64,000 nt of DNA from Porifericola rhodea. Lineage in GTDB: Bacteria; Bacteroidota; Bacteroidia; Cytophagales; Cyclobacteriaceae. The stretch covers positions 302,354 through 366,353 of the forward strand of contig NZ_CP119421.1 of NCBI RefSeq assembly GCF_030506305.1. The letters are read 5' to 3'. A program made the position numbers and the translations under genes. Positions 1-10,576 of the stretch are shown here, in pieces (the stretch's first letter is position 1; the number at the start of each line of letters is the position of its first letter). The notes below the pieces were generated by a model that saw nothing but the letters and a program-made list of their open reading frames with translations, ran no database searches and was not told where the DNA came from.

Positions 1-170
1 GGTTTAGAAGTGCCAAGCCTATTGAAGGAGAAGAAAAAGTATTGATTCCAGGAGACCCTGAGCGGGAGATGGAAGCAGAAAGAATGGAGCTGGGCATACC
101 TCTGCTAGAGCCAGTAGTAAAAGATCTGCAGGAGCTTGCCCAGAGATTTAAAGTAGATTTTATAAAGTAA
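1..170 (+). CDS. Ldh-family (malate/L-lactate) dehydrogenase, 3' end only
   Basis: Reading frame 3 is open from the window edge to a TAA at 168-170 and gives about 55 residues. The sequence (IPGDPEREMEAERMELGIPL, then VVKDLQELAQRF) resembles the C-terminal end of the malate/L-lactate/ureidoglycolate dehydrogenase family, NAD(P)-dependent 2-hydroxyacid oxidoreductases unrelated to classical MDH. The start, the nucleotide-binding part and the active site lie outside the window, so the substrate cannot be told. The stop overlaps the 3' end of the convergent barrel gene by 11 bases. Confidence 0.72.
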   Translation, partial: FRSAKPIEGEEKVLIPGDPEREMEAERMELGIPLLEPVVKDLQELAQRFKVDFIK

Positions 171-714
171 ATCCTACATTAAGCACCCAGGGGCTATTGT
201 AGGGAGACCTTTGGCTATCGTACATAACATTGTACATAGCCGATAATAAAATAGCACCTCTTCTGCCTAGGGGCTGATATAATCCTCCACCTATAAAAAA
301 GCCTGATACCCAGTCTCTCACAAATCTAGGTTCCTGGTTGATGTAAGTGAGATACTCTGTATTTAAACTTTCAAACTGTGTCTGGGCAAAAAACTGACTC
401 CCTATCAGATGTCTAGCAAACAAACTACCGCCATAGATACTGCTACCTTCAAAACCTTTGTACTTCAGGTATCTGTAGGTAAAACCAGGGCCTGCAGTAA
501 ACTTATCAGTAAAACGATAGCCAATCATCGGAGAAAGGTCAATATAAGTTACTGAACCAAACTGAAGGCCGAAATTTCCTCCTATACTTACTCTTTCAAA
601 AAAATCACTATTGCTAGGAGAGTTCCTTTCCCTACTTACCTGATCGCTTTTCTCCTGAGCGTAGGTAGACAGACTTACATAACTAAATAATACTACAAAA
701 AATATACGCTTCAT
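160..714 (-). CDS. Small outer-membrane beta-barrel-like protein
   Basis: Unrecognised secreted protein of 184 residues. The start chosen is the methionine that begins MKRIFFVVLFSYVSLSTYAQ, a typical signal peptide with a predicted cut after AQ. A longer frame up to 759 would run into the preceding division gene and bury the signal peptide. After a Ser/Asn-rich linker come alternating Gly/aromatic stretches (GGNFGLQFGS, GYRFTDKFTAGPGFTYRYLK) and a C-terminal strand ending in aliphatic and aromatic residues, as in small porin-like barrels. It lies 13 bases after the DivIC-like gene and may share its transcript. Function unknown. Confidence 0.72.
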   Translation of the reverse strand: MKRIFFVVLFSYVSLSTYAQEKSDQVSRERNSPSNSDFFERVSIGGNFGLQFGSVTYIDLSPMIGYRFTDKFTAGPGFTYRYLKYKGFEGSSIYGGSLFARHLIGSQFFAQTQFESLNTEYLTYINQEPRFVRDWVSGFFIGGGLYQPLGRRGAILLSAMYNVMYDSQRSPYNSPWVLNVGFTL

Positions 715-727
715 ACGTGGAAATGAA

Positions 728-1024
728 TTATTGCTTAACGATGACATATACATCTTCATCTGGCTTCTTCATCAGGTATTTTTCACGCGCAAACTTTTCT
801 AGTAATTCATCATTACTTAAAAGCTCCTCTCTCTCAGATTCAACTTCTTTAATTTTTTCCTGATAAAATTCCTTTTCTTTTTCTAAAGTATTGAGTTTTC
901 GAGTTAGTGTAATCTGTGATCCTATATCGTTTGTATCCAGAAATAACATCCAAACCACAAAACCTATGGAGAAAAGGAAGTAAAAGCTTTTAACGAAATT
1001 TGGCAATTTGTGTAAAGGATTCAT
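728..1024 (-). CDS. Septum formation initiator (DivIC/FtsB family)
   Basis: A 98-residue bitopic membrane protein. A short cytoplasmic N-terminus is followed by one membrane segment (about residues 14-30), then a long coiled coil (about 36-70) with Glu/Lys heptads, and a C-terminal part with the EKFAREKYLMKKPDEDVYVI pattern typical of FtsB/DivIC. In known bacteria this family forms a trimer with FtsL and FtsQ/DivIB at the division septum. Location downstream of eno matches the common eno-ftsB pairing in many bacteria, although a terminator-like hairpin lies between them here. Confidence 0.88.
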   Translation of the reverse strand: MNPLHKLPNFVKSFYFLFSIGFVVWMLFLDTNDIGSQITLTRKLNTLEKEKEFYQEKIKEVESEREELLSNDELLEKFAREKYLMKKPDEDVYVIVKQ

Positions 1025-1077
1025 ACATAGCCATTTTATATGTTAACGTATCGCAACATAAATTGATTATATACGCC

Positions 1078-1111
1078 AAAAAAAGAAATGCAATTCAAAA
1101 TTGAATTGCAT
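1078..1111 (-). terminator. Intrinsic terminator after eno
   Basis: An 11-bp perfect inverted repeat (arms ATGCAATTCAA and TTGAATTGCAT, 1088-1111, two-base centre) is followed on the minus strand by TTTCTTTTTTT. It lies 37 bases beyond the eno stop, in the right orientation to end the eno transcript. Confidence 0.8.
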
Positions 1112-1147
1112 TAATCTAATCAAATTTATGCTAATCTCTGTAAGCTC

Positions 1148-2437
<1,290 letters not shown>

Positions 2438-2478
2438 TTAGGCTTTAAATATGGCGCAAATTAACAGATTGAAACGAA

Positions 2479-3582
2479 TTATGCCTTCATCAACTCAATG
2501 AATTGATCAAAAAGATACTGCGAATCGTGTGGTCCGGGAGATGATTCCGGGTGATACTGAACTGAAAAGGCTCTTTTATTAAGCATCTTGATTCCAGCTA
2601 CTGTATTGTCATTCAGGTTAATATGAGTCACCTTTAGATCAGATACATTCTCTGCTTCCTCAAGGTTTACTGAGAAACCATGATTCTGAGAAGTCATCTC
2701 ACATTTACCGCTTTCAAGGTTTTTAACAGGATGGTTCAATCCACGATGACCGTGATGCATTTTGTAAGTAGATATATTATTAGCACGAGCCAAAATCTGG
2801 TGTCCAAGACAAATACCAAATACAGGCTGATCTTCTCCAATAATGTTTTTCACGGTATCAACCGCATAATCCATAGCCTCAGGATCACCGGGTCCGTTAG
2901 ATACGAAGTAACCATCAGGTTTCCAGGCTTTCATCTCTTCGTATGTGGTTTTTGCAGGAAAGACTTTACAGTAGCAACCTCTTTCTGTAAGGTTCTTCAA
3001 AATACTGGTTTTAATACCTAGGTCTAAGACAGCTACTCTTTTTTGCGCACCTTCTTCCGTTCCTACCATATACTCTTCTTTAGTACTTACAATAGAAGAT
3101 AGCTCTAATCCAGCCATTGAAGGTACTTGCTCAAGAAACTTCTTGAGTTCGTCAAGGTCAGTAATGTCTGATGAAACAACAGCGTTCATGGCTCCTTTAG
3201 AACGAATATGTCTTACTAATTTTCGCGTATCAATATTCGCGATTCCGACAATACCGGAATCTTCAAGATACTTTTGTAAATCATGATCCGCTTTTTCTCT
3301 GCTATAGGTATCGGAGAAATCATTAACGACTAATGCACTTATTTTAGGTGTATCTGATTCCTGTTCAGCATCTAAAACACCATAATTTCCAATGTGAGAA
3401 GTAGTATTTACAATAATTTGACCGTAATAAGAGGGGTCTGTGTAGATTTCCTGGTAGCCAGACATACCAGTATTGAAGCAGATTTCTCCGCCTCTGGTTC
3501 CCACTTTACCGATAGCATTTCCATGAAAACAGGTTCCATCTTCTAAGAGCAATACAGCTGGTGCCTTTTTAACAAGCTTCAT
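2479..3582 (-). CDS. carA: Carbamoyl-phosphate synthase small (glutaminase) subunit
   Basis: Class I glutamine amidotransferase subunit (367 residues) that releases ammonia from glutamine for the CarB synthetase, feeding pyrimidine and arginine synthesis. The N-terminal CPSase_sm domain (about 7-140) is followed by the amidotransferase domain with the nucleophile Cys258 in GICLGHQ and the His344/Glu346 pair in QYHPESSPGPHD. carB is not adjacent. The gene lies downstream of the ribosomal operon but behind its terminator, so it probably has its own promoter. Confidence 0.97.
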   Translation of the reverse strand: MKLVKKAPAVLLLEDGTCFHGNAIGKVGTRGGEICFNTGMSGYQEIYTDPSYYGQIIVNTTSHIGNYGVLDAEQESDTPKISALVVNDFSDTYSREKADHDLQKYLEDSGIVGIANIDTRKLVRHIRSKGAMNAVVSSDITDLDELKKFLEQVPSMAGLELSSIVSTKEEYMVGTEEGAQKRVAVLDLGIKTSILKNLTERGCYCKVFPAKTTYEEMKAWKPDGYFVSNGPGDPEAMDYAVDTVKNIIGEDQPVFGICLGHQILARANNISTYKMHHGHRGLNHPVKNLESGKCEMTSQNHGFSVNLEEAENVSDLKVTHINLNDNTVAGIKMLNKRAFSVQYHPESSPGPHDSQYLFDQFIELMKA

Positions 3583-3617
3583 AGGATATTTTTGAGCAAA
3601 TTGATGAATAATATTAT

Positions 3618-3664
3618 AAAAAAAAAGGGACTAAGCTGAGTATAAAAAACAGCTTAATCCCTTT
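3618..3664 (-). terminator. Strong terminator of the ribosomal protein operon
   Basis: A 15-bp stem (arms AAAGGGATTAAGCTG and CAGCTTAGTCCCTTT on the minus strand, one G-T pair, 11-base loop) is followed by a run of nine T. It lies 19 bases after the rplQ stop and closes the S10-spc-alpha transcription unit before carA. Confidence 0.9.
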
Positions 3665-3682
3665 GGAAAGAATAACGAAATA

Positions 3683-4306
3683 TTATTTGTTTTCTTTGTC
3701 TTCTGAGTCACTTGAATCATTAGATTCGTTTGCTTGATTGTCAGTAGTATCTTGTGCTTCTTCAGCACTAGCATCAGCTGCCGCTTCATTAGCAGTAGCT
3801 TTAGCCTCATTTTTATTATCAGTTTCTTCTGTAGTAGCCTCATTAGATGCGGCTTCCTGCTTAGGAGCTGATTTTTTTGATCCACTACCACTCCTACGGC
3901 TTCTTCTAGTACGAGATTTCTTAGTAGTATCTTCCTGAAGATAAGTCTCGTTAAAGTCAACAAGTTCAATCATACACATCTCTGCGTTGTCTCCTAGACG
4001 ATTTCCCAATTTAATAATTCTGGTATATCCGCCTGGTCTGTCTGCTACTTTCTCTGCCACTTCATTAAAAAGAACTCTGGCTGAGTTTTTATCCTGAAGG
4101 TAAGAGAAAACCACCCTTCTAGAGTGAGTTGTGTCTGATTTAGATTTGGTAATCAAAGGCTCAACATATTTTTTCAATGCTTTTGCTTTGGCTACCGTAG
4201 TAGTGATTCGTTTATGTAGAATCAAAGACGTAGCCATATTTGCCAGCATCGCTTTACGATGTGGAGCGGTACGCCCTAAATGATTGAATTTTTTTGCGTG
4301 TCTCAT
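3683..4306 (-). CDS. rplQ: 50S ribosomal protein L17 with long acidic C-terminal tail
   Basis: Residues 1 to about 120 are an ordinary L17 core ([38 protein letters not shown]), which lines the peptide exit tunnel region of the large subunit. The family is usually 120-130 residues, but this protein has 207. The extra 80 or so residues begin with a basic patch ([18 protein letters not shown]) and continue as a low-complexity Ala/Glu/Asp/Asn/Ser-rich tail. The tail is likely disordered. It is the last gene of the operon, 41 bases after rpoA. Confidence 0.97.
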   Translation of the reverse strand: MRHAKKFNHLGRTAPHRKAMLANMATSLILHKRITTTVAKAKALKKYVEPLITKSKSDTTHSRRVVFSYLQDKNSARVLFNEVAEKVADRPGGYTRIIKLGNRLGDNAEMCMIELVDFNETYLQEDTTKKSRTRRSRRSGSGSKKSAPKQEAASNEATTEETDNKNEAKATANEAAADASAEEAQDTTDNQANESNDSSDSEDKENK

Positions 4307-4347
4307 TACTTCCTTACTATTTTCAGCTAACTGCTTATAGTCAGATG

Positions 4348-5340
4348 TTAATCTTCGTCTAATTTATACTTACCTACATCCATACCAAAGGAAAGGTTCT
4401 TGTCAGCGACAAGCTGCTCTAACTCTGCCAATGATTTCTTACCAAAGTTGCGAAACTTCATCATATCAGAAATCTCAAGCTGAACCAAGTCGCCGAGTGT
4501 TTTCACATCAGCAGCTTTGAGACAGTTATAAGCTCTTACAGAAAGGTCAAGATCGTTAAGAGGAGTTTTCAGCAACTTTCTCATGTGTAGCATTTCCTCG
4601 TCAACCGTATCAGGCTCACCCTGTTGAGGAGTCTCAAGGATCATGTTTTGGTCAGAGAATAACATGAAATGCTTGATCAAAATATTAGCAGCACCTTTCA
4701 AAGCATCTTCAGGGTGGATAGACCCATCAGTTTCAATATCCAGGATCAATTGCTCGTAGTCAGTACGTTGCTCAACCCTGGTGTTCTCTATGCTAAACTT
4801 AACGTTTTTAATAGGAGTAAAGATTGAGTCAATAGCAATAACACCAAAGCTCTGGTCATTTTGCTTATTTTCTTCAGAAGGAACATATCCTCTACCCTTC
4901 TCTACATACAGCTCCACCTCCATATCTAAAGAGTCATCCAGATGACAGATTACATGATCTGGATTCAGGACCTCAAAAGAAGTCACACTATTCTGGATAT
5001 CAGCACCGGTAAAGCTAGATTGGTTTTTGATAGGGATAACAATTTTGTTATCCACAAAATCATCAGTTACCTTCTTGAAACGAACCTTTTTAAGGTTCAG
5101 AATCACTTCAGAGATGTCCTCTACAATACCATCTACTGTAGAAAACTCATGCATAACTCCCGGCATTTTTAATCCGGTAATTGCATACCCCTCAAGCGAA
5201 GACAACAATATTCTCCTTAACGCATTACCAACAGTAACCCCATAGCCTCTTTCAAGTGGTTTGAAAGTGAACAGACCGTGAAAATTGTCTGCCTTTTCCA
5301 TCACCACCTTTTCGGGCATTTGAAATGCTAGTATTGACAT
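4348..5340 (-). CDS. rpoA: DNA-directed RNA polymerase subunit alpha
   Basis: Scaffold subunit of RNA polymerase, 330 residues. The N-terminal assembly domain contains the characteristic [20 protein letters not shown] (about 27-46). The C-terminal domain (about 255-325) has the DNA- and activator-binding helix-hairpin-helix ([20 protein letters not shown]-like region, then [13 protein letters not shown]). Placed between rpsD and rplQ as in the standard alpha operon. Confidence 0.98.
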   Translation of the reverse strand: MSILAFQMPEKVVMEKADNFHGLFTFKPLERGYGVTVGNALRRILLSSLEGYAITGLKMPGVMHEFSTVDGIVEDISEVILNLKKVRFKKVTDDFVDNKIVIPIKNQSSFTGADIQNSVTSFEVLNPDHVICHLDDSLDMEVELYVEKGRGYVPSEENKQNDQSFGVIAIDSIFTPIKNVKFSIENTRVEQRTDYEQLILDIETDGSIHPEDALKGAANILIKHFMLFSDQNMILETPQQGEPDTVDEEMLHMRKLLKTPLNDLDLSVRAYNCLKAADVKTLGDLVQLEISDMMKFRNFGKKSLAELEQLVADKNLSFGMDVGKYKLDED

Positions 5341-5388
5341 ATTATTTAGGTATACTTCGTTTAAAAATTGTGATAAGAGAAATCTACC

Positions 5389-5994
5389 TTACTTAGAGTA
5401 CAATTCAACAATTAATTGCTCTTGAATATTTTCAGGAATTTCATCTCTCTGAGGAACATTGTTAAATCTACCTGCCATCTGAGACTTGTCCCACTCTAGC
5501 CAGCTAAAGCGACTAGCACTGTGAGAAGCAAGGCTATCAGTAATAGCAATAAGAGATTTAGACTTTTCTCTTACACCTACTAAGTCCCCAGGCTTCACTT
5601 GATATGAAGGTACATTTACAACTTCGCCATTAACAGTAATATGCTTATGACCAACAAGTTGTCTCGCTCCTCTCCTGGTAGGGGCAATTCCTAATCTGAA
5701 TACTACGTTATCCAGTCTAGATTCAAGTAGTTGAAGAAGAATTTCACCAGTAATCCCCTGGCTGCTATTTGCTTTCTCAAATAGGTTAGCAAATTGTCTT
5801 TCCAATACACCATAAGTGTATTTAGCTTTTTGCTTAGCCATTAACTGTACAGCATATTCAGACTGCTTGCGACGTCTTCCTCTACCATGCTGTCCAGGAG
5901 GGTAGCTTTTCTTTTGTAAAGCCTTACTCGGACCGAATATTGGATCGTTAAATTTTCTTGCTACTTTAGACTTAGGGCCTCTATATCTTGCCAT
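5389..5994 (-). CDS. rpsD: 30S ribosomal protein S4
   Basis: Primary 16S rRNA-binding protein that starts assembly of the 30S body. Length 201 is normal. The S4 RNA-binding domain (about 92-155) is seen in [20 protein letters not shown]. The N-terminus [15 protein letters not shown] lacks the Cys residues of zinc-binding S4 forms. In many bacteria S4 also represses its own operon, but no leader structure for this is clear here. Confidence 0.98.
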   Translation of the reverse strand: MARYRGPKSKVARKFNDPIFGPSKALQKKSYPPGQHGRGRRRKQSEYAVQLMAKQKAKYTYGVLERQFANLFEKANSSQGITGEILLQLLESRLDNVVFRLGIAPTRRGARQLVGHKHITVNGEVVNVPSYQVKPGDLVGVREKSKSLIAITDSLASHSASRFSWLEWDKSQMAGRFNNVPQRDEIPENIQEQLIVELYSK

Positions 5995-6010
5995 AATCGT
6001 GTATCGTATT

Positions 6011-6403
6011 TTATACTCTTCTTCTTTTAGGTGGACGGCAACCGTTGTGCGGTAATGGAGTTACGTCTTTGATCATAGTAACTTCCAAGCCTGTATTTTG
6101 TAGTGTACGAATTGCAGATTCACGTCCGGCACCAGGGCCTTTGATAAAAACCTCAACTTTGCGCATCCCCAAATCGTAAGCAACCTGAGCACAGTTAGCA
6201 GCAGCAGTTTGAGCTGCATAGGGGGTATTTTTTTTAGAACCCTTAAAGCCCATCTTACCAGCAGAAGCCCAAGACACTACCTGTCCAGACATATTGGTAA
6301 TAGAGATGATGATATTGTTAAATGAAGCTTTTATGTGAGCTTGTCCTGCGGACTCAACCGCAACTACTCTCTTTTTTGCTTTATCTTTTCTTTTCTGAGC
6401 CAT
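6011..6403 (-). CDS. rpsK: 30S ribosomal protein S11
   Basis: S11 of the 30S platform, next to the mRNA exit and E site. 130 residues. The family signature is clear in [20 protein letters not shown] and in the C-terminal [10 protein letters not shown]. It lies between rpsM (12-base gap) and rpsD (16-base gap), the usual order of the alpha operon. Confidence 0.98.
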   Translation of the reverse strand: MAQKRKDKAKKRVVAVESAGQAHIKASFNNIIISITNMSGQVVSWASAGKMGFKGSKKNTPYAAQTAAANCAQVAYDLGMRKVEVFIKGPGAGRESAIRTLQNTGLEVTMIKDVTPLPHNGCRPPKRRRV

Positions 6404-6415
6404 ATCTATTTAACT

Positions 6416-6793
6416 CTACTTAGTAGCTTTCTTTTTATTTGCAACAGTCTTACGCTTACCTTTACGGGTACGGGCATTATTCTTAGTCTTTTGTCCTCTA
6501 ACAGGAAGACCTCTTCTATGTCTAAGTCCACGGTAACAACCTATATCCATAAGTCGTTTAATACTCATTTGTACTTCTGACTTAAGAACACCCTCAACCT
6601 TCAATTCATTGGCAATGATCGAACGTATAGCATTAGACTCATCATCAGTCCACTCACCAACTTTTTTGTTAAGGTCAATACCAGCTTCAGTAAGAATCTG
6701 CTGAGCAGTGCTTCTACCAATGCCGAAGATATAGGTTAAACCTATTTCTCCTCTTTTATTATCGGGGATATCTACGCCTGCAATTCTTGCCAT
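6416..6793 (-). CDS. rpsM: 30S ribosomal protein S13
   Basis: S13 of the 30S head, which contacts the large subunit (bridge B1) and P-site tRNA. 125 residues. The N-terminal [20 protein letters not shown] and the basic C-terminal tail [20 protein letters not shown] are diagnostic. It begins the rpsM-rpsK-rpsD-rpoA-rplQ stretch, two bases after rpmJ. Confidence 0.98.
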   Translation of the reverse strand: MARIAGVDIPDNKRGEIGLTYIFGIGRSTAQQILTEAGIDLNKKVGEWTDDESNAIRSIIANELKVEGVLKSEVQMSIKRLMDIGCYRGLRHRRGLPVRGQKTKNNARTRKGKRKTVANKKKATK

Positions 6794-6795
6794 AA

Positions 6796-6912
6796 TTAAC
6801 CTTGTCTTTGCTTAAATCTAGGGTTCTTTTTATTAATAACGTACAACTTGCCCTTTCTTCGGACAATTTTACAGTCGGAACTGCGCTTTTTAATAGATGC
6901 TTTTACTTTCAT
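6796..6912 (-). CDS. rpmJ: 50S ribosomal protein L36, zinc-ligand-free form
   Basis: A 38-residue gene read directly from the minus strand between infA and rps[21 protein letters not shown] and then [18 protein letters not shown]. Length and the terminal KQRQG match L36. The classical zinc ligands Cys11, Cys14, Cys27 and His33 are here Ser11, Cys14, Asn27 and Phe33, so only one remains and zinc binding is unlikely. The gene lies three bases after infA and two before rpsM, consistent with translational coupling. Confidence 0.95.
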   Translation of the reverse strand: MKVKASIKKRSSDCKIVRRKGKLYVINKKNPRFKQRQG

Positions 6913-6915
6913 AGT

Positions 6916-7134
6916 TTACTTATATCTGTATACTATCCTTCCTTTAGTTAAATCATAAGGTGACATTTCAAGTTTTACTCTGTCACCAGGTAATATCTTA
7001 ATGTAATTCATTCTCATCTTACCAGATATATGCGCGATCACCTGGTGGCCATTTTCAAGCTCAACTCTAAACATTGCATTTGATAATGCTTCGGTTATAG
7101 TGCCATCTTGCTCAATGGATGCTTGTTTAGCCAT
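6916..7134 (-). CDS. infA: Translation initiation factor IF-1
   Basis: A 72-residue S1/OB-fold protein that binds the 30S A site during initiation. It shows the standard sequence ([51 protein letters not shown]). It directly follows secY (42-base gap). The map gene, which lies between secY and infA in many bacteria, is absent. Confidence 0.98.
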   Translation of the reverse strand: MAKQASIEQDGTITEALSNAMFRVELENGHQVIAHISGKMRMNYIKILPGDRVKLEMSPYDLTKGRIVYRYK

Positions 7135-7176
7135 AGTTGCTTTTTCTAAAGTTTAAAAAAGTTATATAAGATAATT

Positions 7177-8493
7177 TTATGCAACAGCAGCATTTTCAGA
7201 CCTACCTTTAATGCGCCCTGACTTCATCATTCCTTCATAATGACGCATAAGCAAGTAACTTTCTATCTGCTGTAAAGTATCTAGAATTACTCCTACCATA
7301 ATTAGAAGAGAAGTACCTCCATAGAAATAAGCAAACTCAGTAGTAATACCAGCTACGCTTGCAATGGCTGGCATAATGGCGATAATAGCCAAGAATAAAG
7401 AGCCAGGCAAAGTGATTCTAGAAAGTACGGAATCTATAAACTCTGCAGTAGGTTGACCCGGTTTTACACCAGGAACAAATCCACCGTTTCTTTTCATATC
7501 GTCCGCGATCTGCTTTGAGTTAATCGTGATTGCGGTGTAGAAGAACGTAAATAGAATAATTAAAATTCCAAATACTAAATTATACTGCCAAGAAGTAAAA
7601 TCTGCGAAAGTACTTCCAATTGCTGCCGCTATATCGTTGTTATCTGCCCAAATACTGGCTATTAAACCAGGTAGAAACATAAGGGATTGAGCAAAGATGA
7701 TAGGCATTACACCAGAGGCATTTACTTTTAAAGGAATATACTGACGCTGTCCGCCATAGACTTTGTTACCTACTACCTGCTTGGCATATTGTACGGGTAT
7801 TCGTCTTACTGCCTGAGTCAGCATTACAGCTGCCATGACAACGAAGAATAAAGCTACAATTTCAATTACAAAAAGGAGCGCTCCGTTCATTCCTTTAGAA
7901 AGGAACTCTGCCACAATTGCTCCGGGAAAACGAGAGATAATACCTATCATTATTAGCATAGATATACCGTTTCCAATTCCCTTATCTGTAATTTTTTCTC
8001 CTAACCACATGCAGAAAATAGTTCCTGACGTAAGAATGATTAGCGCGGATACAGTAAAAAAGAACCTGTCAATCATAATAGCCTCGGCAGGCACAGCGTA
8101 TGATAAATACCCTACACCTTGACCGAAGGTGATAAAGATTGTCAGTATTCTGGTGATCTGAGTAATTTTCTTTCTTCCCGAATCACCTTCTTTTTGCAAT
8201 CTTTGGAAATAAGGAACAGCGACCGTTAATAACTGAATCACAATAGATGCCGATATATAAGGCATTATTCCTAAACCAAAAATAGAAGCATTACTGAAGG
8301 CTCCTCCAAGAAAAGTATCTAGTAAGCCAAATATACCACCAGCGTCACCCTCAAGACGAGAAGGATCTACACCAGGTAATACAACAAAAGATCCTAATCT
8401 AAAAATGATAAGGAACCCTAATGTATTTAGAATCCTGGTTCTGAGCTCTTCAATAGAAAAGATATTCCGTATGGTGGTAATAAATTTTTTCAT
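7177..8493 (-). CDS. secY: Preprotein translocase subunit SecY
   Basis: Channel-forming subunit of the Sec translocon in the inner membrane, about ten membrane segments. 438 residues from the methionine of MKKFITTIRNIFSIEELRTR. That start lies 4 bases after the rplO stop. A longer open frame up to 8562 would lie inside rplO and is rejected. Visible family features are FRLGSFVVLPGVDP (plug/TM1 region), GIMPYISASIVIQLLTV (TM2) and the cytoplasmic loops with RRIPVQYAKQVVG. Partner SecE is encoded at 32461. Confidence 0.97.
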   Translation of the reverse strand: MKKFITTIRNIFSIEELRTRILNTLGFLIIFRLGSFVVLPGVDPSRLEGDAGGIFGLLDTFLGGAFSNASIFGLGIMPYISASIVIQLLTVAVPYFQRLQKEGDSGRKKITQITRILTIFITFGQGVGYLSYAVPAEAIMIDRFFFTVSALIILTSGTIFCMWLGEKITDKGIGNGISMLIMIGIISRFPGAIVAEFLSKGMNGALLFVIEIVALFFVVMAAVMLTQAVRRIPVQYAKQVVGNKVYGGQRQYIPLKVNASGVMPIIFAQSLMFLPGLIASIWADNNDIAAAIGSTFADFTSWQYNLVFGILIILFTFFYTAITINSKQIADDMKRNGGFVPGVKPGQPTAEFIDSVLSRITLPGSLFLAIIAIMPAIASVAGITTEFAYFYGGTSLLIMVGVILDTLQQIESYLLMRHYEGMMKSGRIKGRSENAAVA

Positions 8494-8497
8494 GGCT

Positions 8498-8944
8498 CTA
8501 TTGTTTTTTAACGGATCCTCCAGCAGCTTCAATAGCCTTTTCAGCAGTTGCAGAAAAAGCATGAGCTTCTACTTCAAGCTTAGCACTAAGCTCTCCGTTT
8601 CCTAATATTTTTACTTTATCATTCTTTCCAACAAGTCCGTACTTCTGTAGACTTTCAACAGTGAAACTACTTTCACCAGTTTTTTCAGAAAGAGTTTGTA
8701 ACTGCCCTATGTTTACAGTGCCATAAGCTACACGATTAGGGTTTCTAAATCCAAACTTAGGAACTCTACGTTGTAAGGGCATCTGTCCACCTTCAAATCC
8801 TTCTTTCTTCTTATACCCTGATCTTGATTTAGCACCTTTATGACCTCTAGCTGCAGTACCACCTAAGCCAGAGCCTGGACCACGTCCAATTCTCTTTCTG
8901 GTTTTCACAGAGCCTTTAGCAGGTTTTATTGTATGTAAGTTCAT
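8498..8944 (-). CDS. rplO: 50S ribosomal protein L15
   Basis: Large-subunit protein with a long basic N-terminal extension that threads into 23S rRNA. 148 residues. The Gly/Arg-rich start ([20 protein letters not shown]) and [18 protein letters not shown] are diagnostic. Four bases lie between its stop and the secY start, and four between the rpmD stop and its start. Confidence 0.98.
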   Translation of the reverse strand: MNLHTIKPAKGSVKTRKRIGRGPGSGLGGTAARGHKGAKSRSGYKKKEGFEGGQMPLQRRVPKFGFRNPNRVAYGTVNIGQLQTLSEKTGESSFTVESLQKYGLVGKNDKVKILGNGELSAKLEVEAHAFSATAEKAIEAAGGSVKKQ

Positions 8945-8948
8945 CTGT

Positions 8949-9128
8949 TTATGCTTCAGTAACGTTGACTAAATGAGAAACTTTACGCACCATTCCACTA
9001 ACCTGAGGAGTATTCTCTACTTCAACGGTCTTGTTAATTTTCCCTAAACCTAAAGCCTGTATAGTAGCTTTCTGTTTTTTAGGACGCTTAATGGCGCTCT
9101 TAACTTGAGTAATTTTAATTTTTGCCAT
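8949..9128 (-). CDS. rpmD: 50S ribosomal protein L30
   Basis: A 59-residue gene read directly between rpsE and rpl[21 protein letters not shown], then [20 protein letters not shown], then [19 protein letters not shown]. The IxQVKSxI start, LGLGKxNxTVE core and [10 protein letters not shown] end are typical of L30. Gaps of 4 bases on both sides place it in the spc cluster. Confidence 0.96.
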   Translation of the reverse strand: MAKIKITQVKSAIKRPKKQKATIQALGLGKINKTVEVENTPQVSGMVRKVSHLVNVTEA

Positions 9129-9132
9129 AATA

Positions 9133-9648
9133 TCAACCGTTAAAAACTTTCTCTAAAGTAACACCTCTTTGTTCTGCTACAGCATAAGGATCTCGCATAT
9201 TAGCCAATGCATCAAAAGTAGCCTTAACAACATTATGGGGGTTAGAAGATCCTTTTGATTTAGCAAGTACATCATGCACTCCAGCACTCTCAAGTACCGC
9301 GCGCATAGCACCACCAGCAATTACTCCAGTACCAGGAGAAGCTGGTTTAATTAGCACAAATCCTCCTCCATACTTACCAAGGGTTTCATGAGGGATAGTT
9401 CCTTTAAGAATAGGTACTTTAAGAAGGTTCTTCTTAGCGTCATCTACACCTTTAGTGATAGCATCAGTTACTTCATTAGCTTTACCTAAGCCATAACCAA
9501 CAACGCCATCTCCATTTCCAACCACAACAATAGCTGCAAAGCTAAATCTTCTACCACCCTTAACCACCTTAGCAACTCTTTTTATAGCTACTACGCGTTC
9601 TTTAAGGTCTATTTCGCTTGCTTTTACTGATCTTACGTTTTGTGCCAT
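9133..9648 (-). CDS. rpsE: 30S ribosomal protein S5
   Basis: S5 contributes to decoding accuracy and mRNA unwinding at the entry tunnel. 171 residues. The N-terminal double-stranded RNA-binding domain ([20 protein letters not shown], about 17-36) and the C-terminal domain ([20 protein letters not shown]) are intact. It lies between rplR and rpmD in standard order. Confidence 0.98.
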   Translation of the reverse strand: MAQNVRSVKASEIDLKERVVAIKRVAKVVKGGRRFSFAAIVVVGNGDGVVGYGLGKANEVTDAITKGVDDAKKNLLKVPILKGTIPHETLGKYGGGFVLIKPASPGTGVIAGGAMRAVLESAGVHDVLAKSKGSSNPHNVVKATFDALANMRDPYAVAEQRGVTLEKVFNG

Positions 9649-9652
9649 TTAA

Positions 9653-10006
9653 TTAAAATTTTAATCCCCCTTCTCTAGCACCCTCAGCTAAAGCTTTCAC
9701 TTTACCATGGTAGATATAACCTCCTCTATCAAAAACCACTTCAGATATACCATTAGCCACTGCCTTCTCTGCTATTTTCTTTCCTACTGCTTTAGCTATA
9801 TCTAAGTTAGCGTTCTTTGTCTCTACTTCTACAGAAGTAGCATGTGCTAAGGTATTACCCAACTCATCGTTTATAATCTGAGCATAAATCGCCTTATTGC
9901 TTTTGTATACAGATAAACGAGGGCGTTCAGAAGTACCGCTCAATTTACGGCGGATACTTTTTCTTATTTTATTTCTTCTTTGAAGCTTCTTATTAGTAAC
10001 AGCCAT
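9653..10006 (-). CDS. rplR: 50S ribosomal protein L18
   Basis: 5S rRNA-binding protein of the central protuberance, 117 residues. The landmarks are the very basic N-terminus ([20 protein letters not shown]), [20 protein letters not shown], and the C-terminal [20 protein letters not shown]. It follows rplF by 8 bases. Confidence 0.98.
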   Translation of the reverse strand: MAVTNKKLQRRNKIRKSIRRKLSGTSERPRLSVYKSNKAIYAQIINDELGNTLAHATSVEVETKNANLDIAKAVGKKIAEKAVANGISEVVFDRGGYIYHGKVKALAEGAREGGLKF

Positions 10007-10014
10007 TGATTTGA

Positions 10015-10566
10015 TTATTTACTTGCCGTCTTACCAGCCTTACGTCTAATTTTCTCTCCCACAAATCTCACACCCTTACCTTTATAAGGCTCTACTGGTC
10101 TTAATGATTTAATCTTGGCAGCCACCTGTCCAATAAGTTGCTTATCGTGGCTCTCAAGAGTGATAATAGGGTTCTTACCTTTAGCCGTTTCAGCAGAAGC
10201 TGTAATCCCTTCAGGCAAACTCATAAAAATATTATGTGAATAACCTAAGTTAAGCTCCAATACATTTTGCTGAACAGTAGCACGATAACCTACCCCAACC
10301 AACTCAAGTTGCTTTTGGTAACCTTTATCAACACCTTCTATCATATTGAAGATAAGCGCACGATATAGACCATGCAACGCTTTATGGCGCTTTTGTTCAG
10401 TAGGACGATCAAGACTTACTTTGTTATCTTCAATTTTTACTTCAATATCCTTATCAACCTCCTGGCTAAGCTCACCCTTAGGTCCTTTTACCGTAACAAC
10501 ACTATTGGTGTTAGTTACTGTAATTCCCTGAGGTATATCTATGGCTAATTTTCCTATACGTGACAT
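10015..10566 (-). CDS. rplF: 50S ribosomal protein L6
   Basis: L6 near the sarcin-ricin loop and factor-binding site. 183 residues with two tandem L6 folds. The family signature [20 protein letters not shown] lies near the C-terminus. It follows rpsH by 10 bases. Confidence 0.98.
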   Translation of the reverse strand: MSRIGKLAIDIPQGITVTNTNSVVTVKGPKGELSQEVDKDIEVKIEDNKVSLDRPTEQKRHKALHGLYRALIFNMIEGVDKGYQKQLELVGVGYRATVQQNVLELNLGYSHNIFMSLPEGITASAETAKGKNPIITLESHDKQLIGQVAAKIKSLRPVEPYKGKGVRFVGEKIRRKAGKTASK

Positions 10567-10576
10567 ATCCTATAGT

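Noticed and set aside
3631-3969. Open frame of 112 codons on the minus strand inside rplQ
   Set aside because: Lies in another frame over the low-complexity tail of L17. Its Leu/Lys-rich translation is a by-product of that repeat-like composition.
8494-8562. 23-codon N-terminal extension of SecY
   Set aside because: Falls inside rplO in another frame and lacks homology; SecY proteins start near MKKFITTI.
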